From Clostridia bacterium (GTDB lineage: Bacteria > Bacillota > Clostridia > UBA1212), in assembly GCA_017625675.1 (NCBI GenBank), contig JAGAKK010000033.1:1-45608 (forward strand): DNA of 45,608 bases, in the 5' to 3' direction. Shown in pieces: positions 30,537 through 38,728 of this stretch. Both the position numbers and the translations under genes were made by a program. Below the pieces are notes generated by a model. The model saw only the letters and a program-made list of their open reading frames with translations. It had not been told where the DNA came from and did not search any database. Numbering within the stretch: the first letter of the stretch is position 1; every line of letters starts with the position of its first letter.

Positions 30537-33416
30537 ATGTTTAATTTCAAAAGAATATTGTCTCTTATTTTAGCGGTGGCAATGGTTGCTTCTATGGCGG
30601 CTATGTTTACCTCCTGCGGCGACGAGAAGAAAGAAGGCGGCGATTCTACGAACGCTACAGTTGCCCCCGGTGGTGATCCTACACCCGTGCCCGGAGAGAA
30701 AACTACATACACCGTAAGTGTAAAGGCGCTCAGCGGCATGGCTTTGTCAGACCTTGATATCTACGTTTATGCAGATGACACATTGACTGATATGGTAAAC
30801 GTAGGAAAGACCGATGCAAATGGTCTTGCCAATATTGAGCTCCCTGCGAAAGAGGGCTATGCCATTACCGTTAACGGTGCTCCTGCAGGCTACGAGGTAA
30901 AGGAAAGCTATTCATTTACCGGAACAACTGCAGTGATTACACTTGCTTCCTCTGTTATCAAGGACAAGGATCTTTCAAACGTTACACTGGGCCTTGGTGA
31001 CATTATGGTTGACTTTACTGTGGAGACTTCCGACGGCGAAAGCTTTACTCTCTCTGAAGTTCTTAAAGAGAAAAAAATGGTAATGCTTAACTTCTGGTAC
31101 ACCACCTGTTCATGGTGTCTCAAGGAGTTCCCCTTTATGGAAGAGGCATACCAGATGTACGGTGACGACGTAGAGATTATTGCACTTAACCCAATGAATG
31201 AGGGAAATAAGATTGCAGGCTTTAAGCAAGAGATGGGCTTGTCATTCCCTATGGCCTCCTGTCCTACAGTGTGGTCAAATACCTTCGGAATTCAGGGTTA
31301 TCCTACCTCCGTTGTGGTTGACCGTTACGGTGTGATCTGTCTGATTGAGTCAGGCGGTATCACCAGTCTCAGACCTTTTACCAGTGTTTTTGAGCATTTC
31401 TCTGCAGTAGAATACGAGCAGAAAATTTGTGAAGGCGGAATCGGAGACCTTATCAGCGCTGTTAAGCCTAACGTTACAATGGAAAGCTCTGACAAGATTG
31501 CCGGAGTAATTAACGGCGGTGACATTGAGGTTACTTATCGTCCTGAGACTGAGGGCGAGGATGCAGAGTATTCCTGGCCTTTCGTAATTACAGATAAGAA
31601 CGGAACTGCTTGTATCAAGGCTTCCAACAGCCAGATCGAGGGCTCTTATGCCATTATGTATGCGGACGTTACCTTGAAAAAAGGACAGGCAGTGGGAATT
31701 GATTATCTTATTTCTTCCGAAAAGGGCGCTGATGTAATGCACGTTATCGTAAATGACGAGGCTATATATCAGATCTCCGGTGTTTCAGAGAAGGAAGAGT
31801 GGAAGTCCTGCTACCCTGTTGTTGCAGAAGAGGACGGCACTTATGAGATCGCTTTCTGTTACATAAAGGATGATGACATTAACGAGGGAGAGGATACGGT
31901 ATATCTTAAAAATATTCGTGTTGTTTCACCTGAGGACATTGATACTGAAACTTATTTGCCAAAGGAAGCCGCTACCTCTGAGGACGGCGATACCTTTGAG
32001 TATGCTGAGATATTCTTAAATGACAAAGACGGCTACTATCACGTAGGCTCTGAGAACGGTCCTTTGCTTCTGGCAGGTCTTACAGCATCTACACAGTTCA
32101 GCGAAGAGAATACTCTCTTTGACATTGTGTATAACTCAACGCACAAGATTGACGGTGTTCTTCTTTATGATGCGATGCTGGAGTATTTTACACACGGTTC
32201 AAACTCAAAGTTCACAGGGTATTGTACCGTTAATGAAGAACTCGCGGATTTCCTTAAGGTTGTTGACGAGATTGCCGGCTTTGACTCTGAGGACAAGAAC
32301 GAGTGGCTTAAGGCGTGCCGTTACTACGATGCTTACGGAACAGGCGGAAAGCAGCTTGAGGATCCCATAAAGGGTCTTGCTCCCTTCAGCGCCTACAAGG
32401 CTACAGAAGGAAAAAATCAGTCAAATAACTATTTTTATTACGACAGAGTTATTATGCCGAGAGGTTTGGTGTCTGAGTTCGTTCCTTCAAAATCCGGTGT
32501 GTACAGAATAACTTCAAGCAATGAGTCACAGCATGGTGTTGACGGCTGGATATTCACCGCAGAGAGAGAAGAGCTTCTTGTGTACGAAGCCGACGAGAGA
32601 ATGTTCAATGAAGAGGGCGAGGTTTCCATGGTATACTATATGGAAGCAGGTACACCCTACTATATTGACATTGCTTTCTGGGATGTGTATGAAGTTGGTT
32701 ATATTTACTTTGACATTGAATATGTCGCTCCCACTTATGAGCTTTTCCGTGTGTGCTCTCCCGGACCTTTTACATCTCCCGATGAGGACTTTTCCTACAT
32801 TATCGCAGGCGGTATAAAGGCTGTGCTTAAGAGCGACGGATATTATTATGAGGACCTTGGCAAGGATGAAAGCGGAAATCAGAGATACGGAAGTCTCATT
32901 TATGCAGACTTTACCGGCGTAACCTTGTTCAGTAACCCTATTACCACCGTTAACGTATACGATGATAACGGAAATGTAAAGCTTGATGAAAGCGGAAACC
33001 CCGTCAAGATAAAGGGTATGATAGAGATGGGCGGTTTTGATTTTTCAAAGACTGAAAATGACCTTTATATTGTGGGAATTCTTAATAAAAACGGCGGAGA
33101 TACCGAGGCAACAGAGCTTGAACTTAAGTCTCTTTGGGGCGAGGATTACGATGCAAATGTATTGGAATATAAAGTAGCTGATATTTTTGCAGGAAAGTAT
33201 CACGGCGACGGTGAGGATTGTACCGAAGAAATAAAGGGCTATCTTAACAAGATGCAGAATTCTCCTGAGGAGAGAAAGGGCTGTGTTCCCGTTGATAAGA
33301 GACTTGCAGAAATTCTCCAGATGCTTATGGACAAATACACATTTGAAAATGTTGACCAGTCCTGGCTCAAGGTTTGCTTCTATTACGATTATCTCGGTCC
33401 TGACGCAAACAGATAA
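30537..33416 (+). CDS. Lipoprotein with thioredoxin-like (TlpA) domain and repeated unknown domain
   Basis: A 959-residue exported lipoprotein; signal peptide with lipid-anchor Cys27 (MFTSC). Residues about 55-140 are a Cna-B or carboxypeptidase-regulatory-like beta domain. Residues about 155-290 are a TlpA/AhpC-type thioredoxin fold with C191-S-W-C194, WYTTCSWCLKEFP, and a cis-Pro loop QGYPTSVVV, so a redox role outside the membrane is plausible. From about 495 a segment starts DGYYHVGSENGPLLL and ends WLKACRYYDAYG near 600; a related segment starts SDGYYYED near 762 and ends WLKVCFYYDYLG at the C-terminus. Between them is a beta domain resembling bacterial pre-peptidase C-terminal domains. 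ATG 30537 has AGGAGA at 30525-30530; ATG 30507 would break the signal peptide. First of three tandem lipoprotein genes. Domain order is clear; function is not. Confidence 0.8.
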   Translation: MFNFKRILSLILAVAMVASMAAMFTSCGDEKKEGGDSTNATVAPGGDPTPVPGEKTTYTVSVKALSGMALSDLDIYVYADDTLTDMVNVGKTDANGLANIELPAKEGYAITVNGAPAGYEVKESYSFTGTTAVITLASSVIKDKDLSNVTLGLGDIMVDFTVETSDGESFTLSEVLKEKKMVMLNFWYTTCSWCLKEFPFMEEAYQMYGDDVEIIALNPMNEGNKIAGFKQEMGLSFPMASCPTVWSNTFGIQGYPTSVVVDRYGVICLIESGGITSLRPFTSVFEHFSAVEYEQKICEGGIGDLISAVKPNVTMESSDKIAGVINGGDIEVTYRPETEGEDAEYSWPFVITDKNGTACIKASNSQIEGSYAIMYADVTLKKGQAVGIDYLISSEKGADVMHVIVNDEAIYQISGVSEKEEWKSCYPVVAEEDGTYEIAFCYIKDDDINEGEDTVYLKNIRVVSPEDIDTETYLPKEAATSEDGDTFEYAEIFLNDKDGYYHVGSENGPLLLAGLTASTQFSEENTLFDIVYNSTHKIDGVLLYDAMLEYFTHGSNSKFTGYCTVNEELADFLKVVDEIAGFDSEDKNEWLKACRYYDAYGTGGKQLEDPIKGLAPFSAYKATEGKNQSNNYFYYDRVIMPRGLVSEFVPSKSGVYRITSSNESQHGVDGWIFTAEREELLVYEADERMFNEEGEVSMVYYMEAGTPYYIDIAFWDVYEVGYIYFDIEYVAPTYELFRVCSPGPFTSPDEDFSYIIAGGIKAVLKSDGYYYEDLGKDESGNQRYGSLIYADFTGVTLFSNPITTVNVYDDNGNVKLDESGNPVKIKGMIEMGGFDFSKTENDLYIVGILNKNGGDTEATELELKSLWGEDYDANVLEYKVADIFAGKYHGDGEDCTEEIKGYLNKMQNSPEERKGCVPVDKRLAEILQMLMDKYTFENVDQSWLKVCFYYDYLGPDANR

Positions 33417-33432
33417 TATTATTTGAATGTAA

Positions 33433-33474
33433 AAATGCCGAGGTTGCGGTCTCTGAAACTGTAACTTCGGCATT
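33433..33474 (+). promoter_or_regulatory. Intergenic hairpin without T-run
   Basis: AATGCCGAGGTT and AACTTCGGCATT form a 12-base stem with one mismatch, between the first and second lipoprotein genes and just before the GAGGG of the second. Lacking a T-run, it may be an mRNA-stabilising or processing hairpin that sets their relative expression. Confidence 0.5.
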
Positions 33475-33494
33475 ATAAGAAAGAGGGTATAATT

Positions 33495-35630
33495 GTGAAA
33501 ATTATTAAAAATTTAGGTGTTATGCTTCTTGCTTTGTCCATTCTTTGTACAGGTGTATTCTTTACAGCCTGCAAGAAGGGAGACAGCGCTGATTCCGGAA
33601 AAAACACAGCGGGAACAGGTGATCTTAATACCGCAGATCCAAATAAGGCATTGTACAGCGTTGCGGTAAAGGATGCGGTAGGAAACCCTTATACGGAAGG
33701 TGTTATCGTAAAGTTTATGAAAGACGGAGCACAGGCTGCTATGCAAAACGTAAACGACAAGGGTGTGGCAGAGAAGCTCCTGGAAAAAGGAGACTACACT
33801 GTGGAATTGATGCTTACATCTGACGAAGAGCTTTATTATGACAAAAGCAATCTTTCTCTTTCTGCAGAAAAGCTTGAACTTGAAATAATTATGGCAAAGA
33901 CCGTTAGCGGAGAGCCTGAGTCGTTGTTTGCTTATTCAATACTTGATGAAACAAGTAAGGATCATAACGCATATAGCGTAGGTGTTGGCTCAAACTACGT
34001 AACATTGACTGCAGGAGAGCGTAACTATTTTATTTTTACACCTTCTGAGGCCGGAAAATATGAGTTTTCTTTTACAGGCGCAGAGGGAGTGATTGGTTAT
34101 TACGGAGCTCCTCACTTCGTGCAACAGTTTTCTTCGGAAGAGCCCGTTGACGGAAAGTTTGCAGTCTCTATTAAGGAGTCAATGATAAGCTCTGATTCAG
34201 CATCAGGTACTACTCGTCTTGTAATCGGCGTTGATGCAGGAGCGGATGTGACAGGGGGATTTCTTTCTATTATCAGAATCGGTGACCCTGATTGGTCGGT
34301 TGATGATGAGCCTTGGACAGTTTATCCTTCTCCGGACGGCGTTGATGCATATAAATTGCCTGCAGACAGCGAACTGAAGGAATTTGACCTTACAGCGGAA
34401 TATACTTTGGTGCTTAATAATACTGACGGATATTATCATCTTGACAGTGAAAACGGCCCGTTGGTGCTGGTGAGACTTTCTGAGGATTCAAAATACATTG
34501 CATCCTTTAAAACGATTCTTGACACTATAGGAGTAAACAAGTATTTTTATGATGAGAACGGCAAGTTTGTAAAGAAAGAAAATTACAGCGACGCGCTTTT
34601 GGCATACATTGCCCTTGCGGATGAGGAGAGCGGCGTTTACCCCTTAAATGAGGACCTGAAATACATTATTCAGCAATACGGCGACCACATGGGCTGGTGG
34701 GATGAAAACAGGGCAAACGGCGGCAACTACCTTTTTGTAGATGAAAGCGGCGCCAAGATAACCGGAATAAATCACGAGCTTGCATGGCTTCTGATGTGCT
34801 GTTATACACCTTCTGCAGGCCCTGTAGTTGACAATGGAACGTCTGCGCCTACACAGACCGCGCCTCCTACGGATAAGCCTGTATCAGGAACAACAAGCAC
34901 TCCTACGTCTACTCCTACTGCAAAGCCTACAACATCAAGCAAGCCTACTTCTACCGCTACTGCAGCGCCTACGGAGAAGCCTGCAGATATTCCTGCAGTA
35001 CCTTCCAACAAGGGTGAGCCTATTGAAATCGGCGGTGTCCTGGAATTTGATGCAGAGGTAAAAGCCGGTGAGGCAATGTGCTACAACGTTTACAGAGTTT
35101 CAGGCACGATACTTAAAATCAGCTCGGCAGATGCTTACGTAACGTATAACCGCACGACCTACAAGGCGAAAAACGGTGTTGTAGAGATACCTGTAACGTC
35201 AGAGGGCATGAATACTCCTGTATATCTTGAAATAGGAAATGCTTCAAAGTCAGACAAGACGTTCAAGGTTACTTTCAGTTATCCTATCGGTACGTATTCA
35301 AATCCTTATGATATGGAGCTGAAACAGTTTACGGTGCACTCAGAAGAGGGCAATGAGCAAGGCGTTTATTATCGTTACGTTGCATCAAAATCAGGAGTTC
35401 TTACTCTTGAATTAAAAGGTATATCACCCTCCGGCACAGATTGCGACATAATGCTCTACAATCTCAATACGTACAAGACGGTAAGCCTTGAAGAGGACAA
35501 CGCATCATCTACCAAGGTTTCAATCGAGGTCAATGCAGGTGATGAGATCCAGATAACCTTCGGTGTTCTCAGAAACAACGAAAACAAGATTCCTGAGGCT
35601 GATATTACCGCCAAGGCAAGCCTTGCCTAA
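33495..35630 (+). CDS. Lipoprotein related to the upstream TlpA-like lipoprotein, no thioredoxin domain
   Basis: A 711-residue exported lipoprotein starting at GTG 33495 after GAGGG (33483-33487). Signal peptide ends at Cys26 (FFTAC). Residues about 55-130 repeat the same Cna-B-like beta domain (VAVKDAVGNPYTEG, KGVAEKLLEKGDYTVEL). A beta domain with YFIFTPSEAGKYEFSF follows. Near residue 312 it has DGYYHLDSENGPLVL, the mark of the domain seen twice in the neighbour, ending near ELAWLLMCCYTP. Residues about 445-510 are a Thr/Pro/Ser-rich linker, then a C-terminal pre-peptidase-like beta domain (GVYYRYVASKSGVLTLEL). No catalytic motif is seen. Probably a surface binding or scaffold protein; function unknown. 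Confidence 0.78.
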   Translation: MKIIKNLGVMLLALSILCTGVFFTACKKGDSADSGKNTAGTGDLNTADPNKALYSVAVKDAVGNPYTEGVIVKFMKDGAQAAMQNVNDKGVAEKLLEKGDYTVELMLTSDEELYYDKSNLSLSAEKLELEIIMAKTVSGEPESLFAYSILDETSKDHNAYSVGVGSNYVTLTAGERNYFIFTPSEAGKYEFSFTGAEGVIGYYGAPHFVQQFSSEEPVDGKFAVSIKESMISSDSASGTTRLVIGVDAGADVTGGFLSIIRIGDPDWSVDDEPWTVYPSPDGVDAYKLPADSELKEFDLTAEYTLVLNNTDGYYHLDSENGPLVLVRLSEDSKYIASFKTILDTIGVNKYFYDENGKFVKKENYSDALLAYIALADEESGVYPLNEDLKYIIQQYGDHMGWWDENRANGGNYLFVDESGAKITGINHELAWLLMCCYTPSAGPVVDNGTSAPTQTAPPTDKPVSGTTSTPTSTPTAKPTTSSKPTSTATAAPTEKPADIPAVPSNKGEPIEIGGVLEFDAEVKAGEAMCYNVYRVSGTILKISSADAYVTYNRTTYKAKNGVVEIPVTSEGMNTPVYLEIGNASKSDKTFKVTFSYPIGTYSNPYDMELKQFTVHSEEGNEQGVYYRYVASKSGVLTLELKGISPSGTDCDIMLYNLNTYKTVSLEEDNASSTKVSIEVNAGDEIQITFGVLRNNENKIPEADITAKASLA

Positions 35631-35700
35631 AAAGACATTGAAAGTTTTATTAAAATATGTTACATTCAATGAGTACAAAATTTCAGGAGGTTATTTCATA

Positions 35701-36177
35701 ATGAAAAATATAAAGAAAATTTTTGCGTTAATAATGGCAGTTTGCCTTATGCTTTGTCTCTGCGCTTGCGGAGAAGATACCGAGGGCACAAAGGAGCCTG
35801 CTGCAGAAGCTACACAGGCGGCCACCGACGTTGCTACCGAAGTTGCTACCGAAGTTCCCTCTGAGGAGCCTACAGCGGAGCCTTTCAGCTACAAGATAAA
35901 GCTTGTTGACGAGGCTGGCAATCCTTTTGCAGGTGTAATGGTACAGCTTTGCAAGGATACTTGTATGCCTATGCTTACCGATGAAAACGGCGTGGCTTCT
36001 TTTGTGAAAGAAGAGTCTGACGGTTACAAGGGTGCTGTTACAGTGCTTCCCGAGGGCTACGACCACATTATGGAAAACGTTGACGAGGTGGTAGAAGAGG
36101 GCGGTGTGACCGTATATTACTACTACTTCGAGGATGGCTCAAACGAGCTTACCATTACGTTGAAGAAGGCAGCATAA
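35701..36177 (+). CDS. Small lipoprotein with a single Cna-B-like domain
   Basis: A 158-residue lipoprotein. Signal peptide ends in the lipobox LCAC with Cys23. A short linker rich in Thr, Ala and Glu contains repeats of ATEV. Residues about 65-157 are one beta domain (YKIKLVDEAGNPFAGVMVQL, TDENGVASFV) of the same type as the N-terminal domains of the two upstream lipoproteins. AGGAGG at 35684-35689 fits ATG 35701. It looks like a minimal version of the cluster's shared domain. Function unknown. Confidence 0.78.
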   Translation: MKNIKKIFALIMAVCLMLCLCACGEDTEGTKEPAAEATQAATDVATEVATEVPSEEPTAEPFSYKIKLVDEAGNPFAGVMVQLCKDTCMPMLTDENGVASFVKEESDGYKGAVTVLPEGYDHIMENVDEVVEEGGVTVYYYYFEDGSNELTITLKKAA

Positions 36178-36209
36178 TAATTTGTTAATAAGTCAATACG
36201 TAACAAGAA

Positions 36210-36247
36210 ACTCCGCAACGGCGCTGTGCTGTTGCGGAGTGTTTTTT
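36210..36247 (+). terminator. Terminator of the lipoprotein cluster
   Basis: Perfect 10-bp stem ACTCCGCAAC / GTTGCGGAGT followed by GTTTTTT. The T-run touches the stop codon of the converging gene on the other strand, so the hairpin probably serves both. Confidence 0.9.
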
Positions 36248-37157
36248 ATCCTTCAAAGACATCATAGGAGGACAAAATGTGTTTTCCTACGGCGTACATA
36301 TATTTTTCAAGCTCTTGCTGAAGCTCAAGGGGCGCATTCAGAAGTCGTGTGTCCCCGGGAAACTCTTTGCGGCATCCAAGCCAATATTGGTCCGGCCTCA
36401 GGCACGTTCCCGCCTCAAAGGTAAAGGGACCTTTAAAACCGATATCAATAAGGGCGTTCATTACGGCATCCATATTGACGGTGCCGAAAAAGGGGATAAT
36501 GTGCTGGTCTTTTTCACCCATATTGTCGTTAATGTGTACAGCATAGAGGTCGTCGCCTATGGCAAGGAGCTCCTCGTATTGGCCGCCTTCAATATTGCCG
36601 TGGCCCGTGTCCCAACAGGAGTGAAACAGGGGGTGGTTTACAAAGTCTGAAAACTCACGCATATCTCTGCCGTTTTTCGGTGAGTACCAGGGGAGGTTAG
36701 GTGTGGCGGTGTTTTCGTGGAGAACATTTACGTTGTGCCTTTCCATAAGGGGGAAAAGTTTCTCAAAAAAGGACTTGTTCTGTACCGACCATTCTTCTTT
36801 CGATAAGGGCTTTTTCCAACCCGGGTGCACCACAAGGTTCGGTATTTCAAGAAAACCGCAAATCTCAATGGCACGGGTCATCAGCTCCAGGGACCTTTGA
36901 AAGTCATATTCACTTGCCAAGGGGTTGATATTAGGGGCATGGGACTGAACGAACTCAATGCCGTTGTCCGAAGCGTAATTTTTAAGCTCTGAGGCTGTGT
37001 TTTTCCAGTTTTCCAAAAGCAACAGGGAATCATTCTCTTTCACGGTGTAAAGGCTAAGATCGACAAATCTGAAGCCTGCCTGATGCACGTTCTTTACGCA
37101 GTCAATATAACTTCCGCAAAATCGTTCAAAATCACTGGTTGTGGTGGCTAATTTCAT
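36246..37157 (-). CDS. Sugar phosphate isomerase/epimerase family (TIM barrel)
   Basis: A 303-residue protein of the AP endonuclease 2 / xylose-isomerase-like TIM barrel family. Typical metal-site strands are visible: QSHAPN, LVVHPGW, NVLHENTA, CWDTGHGN, AVHINDN and FTFEAGT, giving the His, Glu and Asp ligands expected for a divalent metal. Members isomerise or epimerise sugars and inositol derivatives; the substrate here cannot be inferred, since no sugar transporter or kinase is adjacent. AAAGGA precedes the ATG on the minus strand, and a palindrome lies just upstream. It is a single gene converging on the lipoprotein cluster. Confidence 0.85.
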   Translation of the reverse strand: MKLATTTSDFERFCGSYIDCVKNVHQAGFRFVDLSLYTVKENDSLLLLENWKNTASELKNYASDNGIEFVQSHAPNINPLASEYDFQRSLELMTRAIEICGFLEIPNLVVHPGWKKPLSKEEWSVQNKSFFEKLFPLMERHNVNVLHENTATPNLPWYSPKNGRDMREFSDFVNHPLFHSCWDTGHGNIEGGQYEELLAIGDDLYAVHINDNMGEKDQHIIPFFGTVNMDAVMNALIDIGFKGPFTFEAGTCLRPDQYWLGCRKEFPGDTRLLNAPLELQQELEKYMYAVGKHILSSYDVFEG

Positions 37158-37177
37158 AATGGTAGTCCTTTCGGTGT

Positions 37178-37194
37178 GTTATAAATTTTATAAC
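37178..37194 (-). promoter_or_regulatory. Palindromic operator-like site upstream of the isomerase gene
   Basis: GTTATAA and TTATAAC are perfect 7-bp arms around ATT, about 20 bases before the minus-strand start at 37157. The position suits a repressor site at the -10 region. The regulator is not identifiable. Confidence 0.5.
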
Positions 37195-37231
37195 ATAAAA
37201 GGGCTGAAAAGTAAAGTTTGTTGGGAAATTT

Positions 37232-37343
37232 GTAAAAATGTGCAAAATCAGCAATAAAAACTCGTAAAAATGTGTAAAAAACGTATTGAAAAGTGCGTAA
37301 AATGTGTAAAATATGTATTGAAAAGTGCGTAAAAATGTGTTAA
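37232..37343 (+). repeat. Four direct repeats of 32-33 bp upstream of the DUF4143 ATPase gene
   Basis: The motif GTAAAAATGTGTAAAA, with small variations, starts at 37232, 37264, 37297 and 37329, spaced 32, 33 and 32 bases, close to three helical turns. Copies 2 and 3 also share the following stretch CGTATTGAAAAGTGC (with one change). TTGAAA at 37318-37323 and TAATGT at 37341-37346 are 17 bases apart, a possible weak promoter inside the array. The arrangement resembles the operator array at the first gene of the window but with a different sequence. Confidence 0.8.
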
Positions 37344-37376
37344 TGTGTGGTTAAGTATGATTAGGAGGCGAAATTA

Positions 37377-38669
37377 ATGAAGAGGAATGCTATTGAGTCA
37401 CTGATTAAGTGGAAAGCGGATTGTGAGAGAAAACCGATGGTTTTAAAGGGTGCTCGTCAAGTGGGAAAGACATGGCTTATGAAAGAGTTTGGAAAAAACT
37501 ACTACGACGATTACGTTTATTTTAACTTTGATGAAGAAGATTCTTTAAATTCAATTTTTAAACATAATAAAAATCCATACAGAATTTTAGAATTGCTTTC
37601 TATGCTTGCAGGAAAAAAGATTTTGCCCGAAAAGACTCTCGTTATTTTTGATGAGATACAGGAGTGTCCTGAAGCATTAAACTGTTTGAAATATTTTAAA
37701 GAAAATGCTAACGAGTATCACATAATAACAGCCGGTAGTTTATTGGGAACGCTTCTGGCTCAACCCAAGTCATACCCTGTGGGAATGGTAAATATTTTGA
37801 ATATTTATCCTCTCTCTTTTGACGAGTTTCTTAATGCAGTAGATGAGTCGCTTTTCTTGTATTATAAAAGCATTACGAGGGAACAGGTTATAGAGGAAAT
37901 ATTTCACAAAAGATTATTGGAAGCATACAACAATTATCTGATTATAGGAGGAATGCCTGAATGTGTGGATTCCTGGTTGAAATATAAGGATCCTGCAATG
38001 ATTCTTAAAATTCAACGAGAATTAATTGAAGTTTATGAAAATGACTTTTCTAAACATAGCGGAAAGGTAAACAGCGGCAGAATCCTGATGGTTTTTCGTA
38101 GTATTGTTACTCAACTGGCTAAACCCAATGAAAAGTTTATATATGGTGCGGTGAGAGAAGGTGGCAGAGCGAGAGATTTTGAAGAAGCTATTGAGTGGTT
38201 GGTATCTGCCGGTATGTTGAATCGGGTATATAATGTTTCTAAATTAGAACATCCTGTTTCCGCCTTTGAAATAAGAGATCATTTTAAATTATTTGTTTTT
38301 GATACAGGTTTGCTGAAATATATGGCAGGTATTGACAATAGTGCAATATTATTAAAATCTGATTACCAGTTTAAAGGACCTCTTACAGAAAATTTTGTTT
38401 TGCAACAACTAAGCGGGCAGTTTGAGATTGCACCGAGATATTATTCCAATAGAAACGGAGAACTTGATTTTGTTCAGCAATACAAAACGGAGATCATTCC
38501 TATAGAGGTAAAAGCTGGAGAAGATAGGGCCGCTGCGTCTTTTAAAAAATATGTAAACGAAAAACAGCCCCTGTATGCTGTGCGTTTTTCAAAAAGAGGC
38601 TACAAGAAAGATGGAAATATAACAAATATGCCTCTTTATCTTGCAAGCAAAATGAAAGAACTACTATAA
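37377..38669 (+). CDS. ATP-binding protein, AAA_14 plus DUF4143
   Basis: A 430-residue protein with AAA_14 ATPase in residues about 15-145 (Walker A GARQVGKT at 25-32; Walker B TLVIFDEIQECPEAL) and a DUF4143 domain at about 205-375, ending in a nuclease-like NRNGELDFVQQY...PIEVKAG segment that resembles the PD-(D/E)XK pattern (D of ELDF, E-V-K). The family is abundant as single genes in anaerobic bacteria and has no settled function. AGGAGGCG at 37364-37371 fits ATG 37377. It is a stand-alone gene behind its own repeat array. Codon use and A/T content are higher than those of neighbouring housekeeping genes by eye, which hints at acquisition. Confidence 0.9.
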   Translation: MKRNAIESLIKWKADCERKPMVLKGARQVGKTWLMKEFGKNYYDDYVYFNFDEEDSLNSIFKHNKNPYRILELLSMLAGKKILPEKTLVIFDEIQECPEALNCLKYFKENANEYHIITAGSLLGTLLAQPKSYPVGMVNILNIYPLSFDEFLNAVDESLFLYYKSITREQVIEEIFHKRLLEAYNNYLIIGGMPECVDSWLKYKDPAMILKIQRELIEVYENDFSKHSGKVNSGRILMVFRSIVTQLAKPNEKFIYGAVREGGRARDFEEAIEWLVSAGMLNRVYNVSKLEHPVSAFEIRDHFKLFVFDTGLLKYMAGIDNSAILLKSDYQFKGPLTENFVLQQLSGQFEIAPRYYSNRNGELDFVQQYKTEIIPIEVKAGEDRAAASFKKYVNEKQPLYAVRFSKRGYKKDGNITNMPLYLASKMKELL

Positions 38670-38705
38670 AAAACTGCATCTCCTTTTCAAAGGGAAATGC
38701 AGGGG
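38669..38705. terminator. Bidirectional terminator between convergent genes
   Basis: CTGCAT (38675-38680) and ATGCAG pair around an imperfect inner stem (TCCTTTT / AAAGGGA). On the minus strand it is followed by TTTTTT; on the plus strand a weaker TTTTT lies at 38711-38716. It probably serves mainly the minus-strand M18 gene. Confidence 0.65.
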
Positions 38706-38728
38706 GATTGCTTTTTCGTATTAATTTC

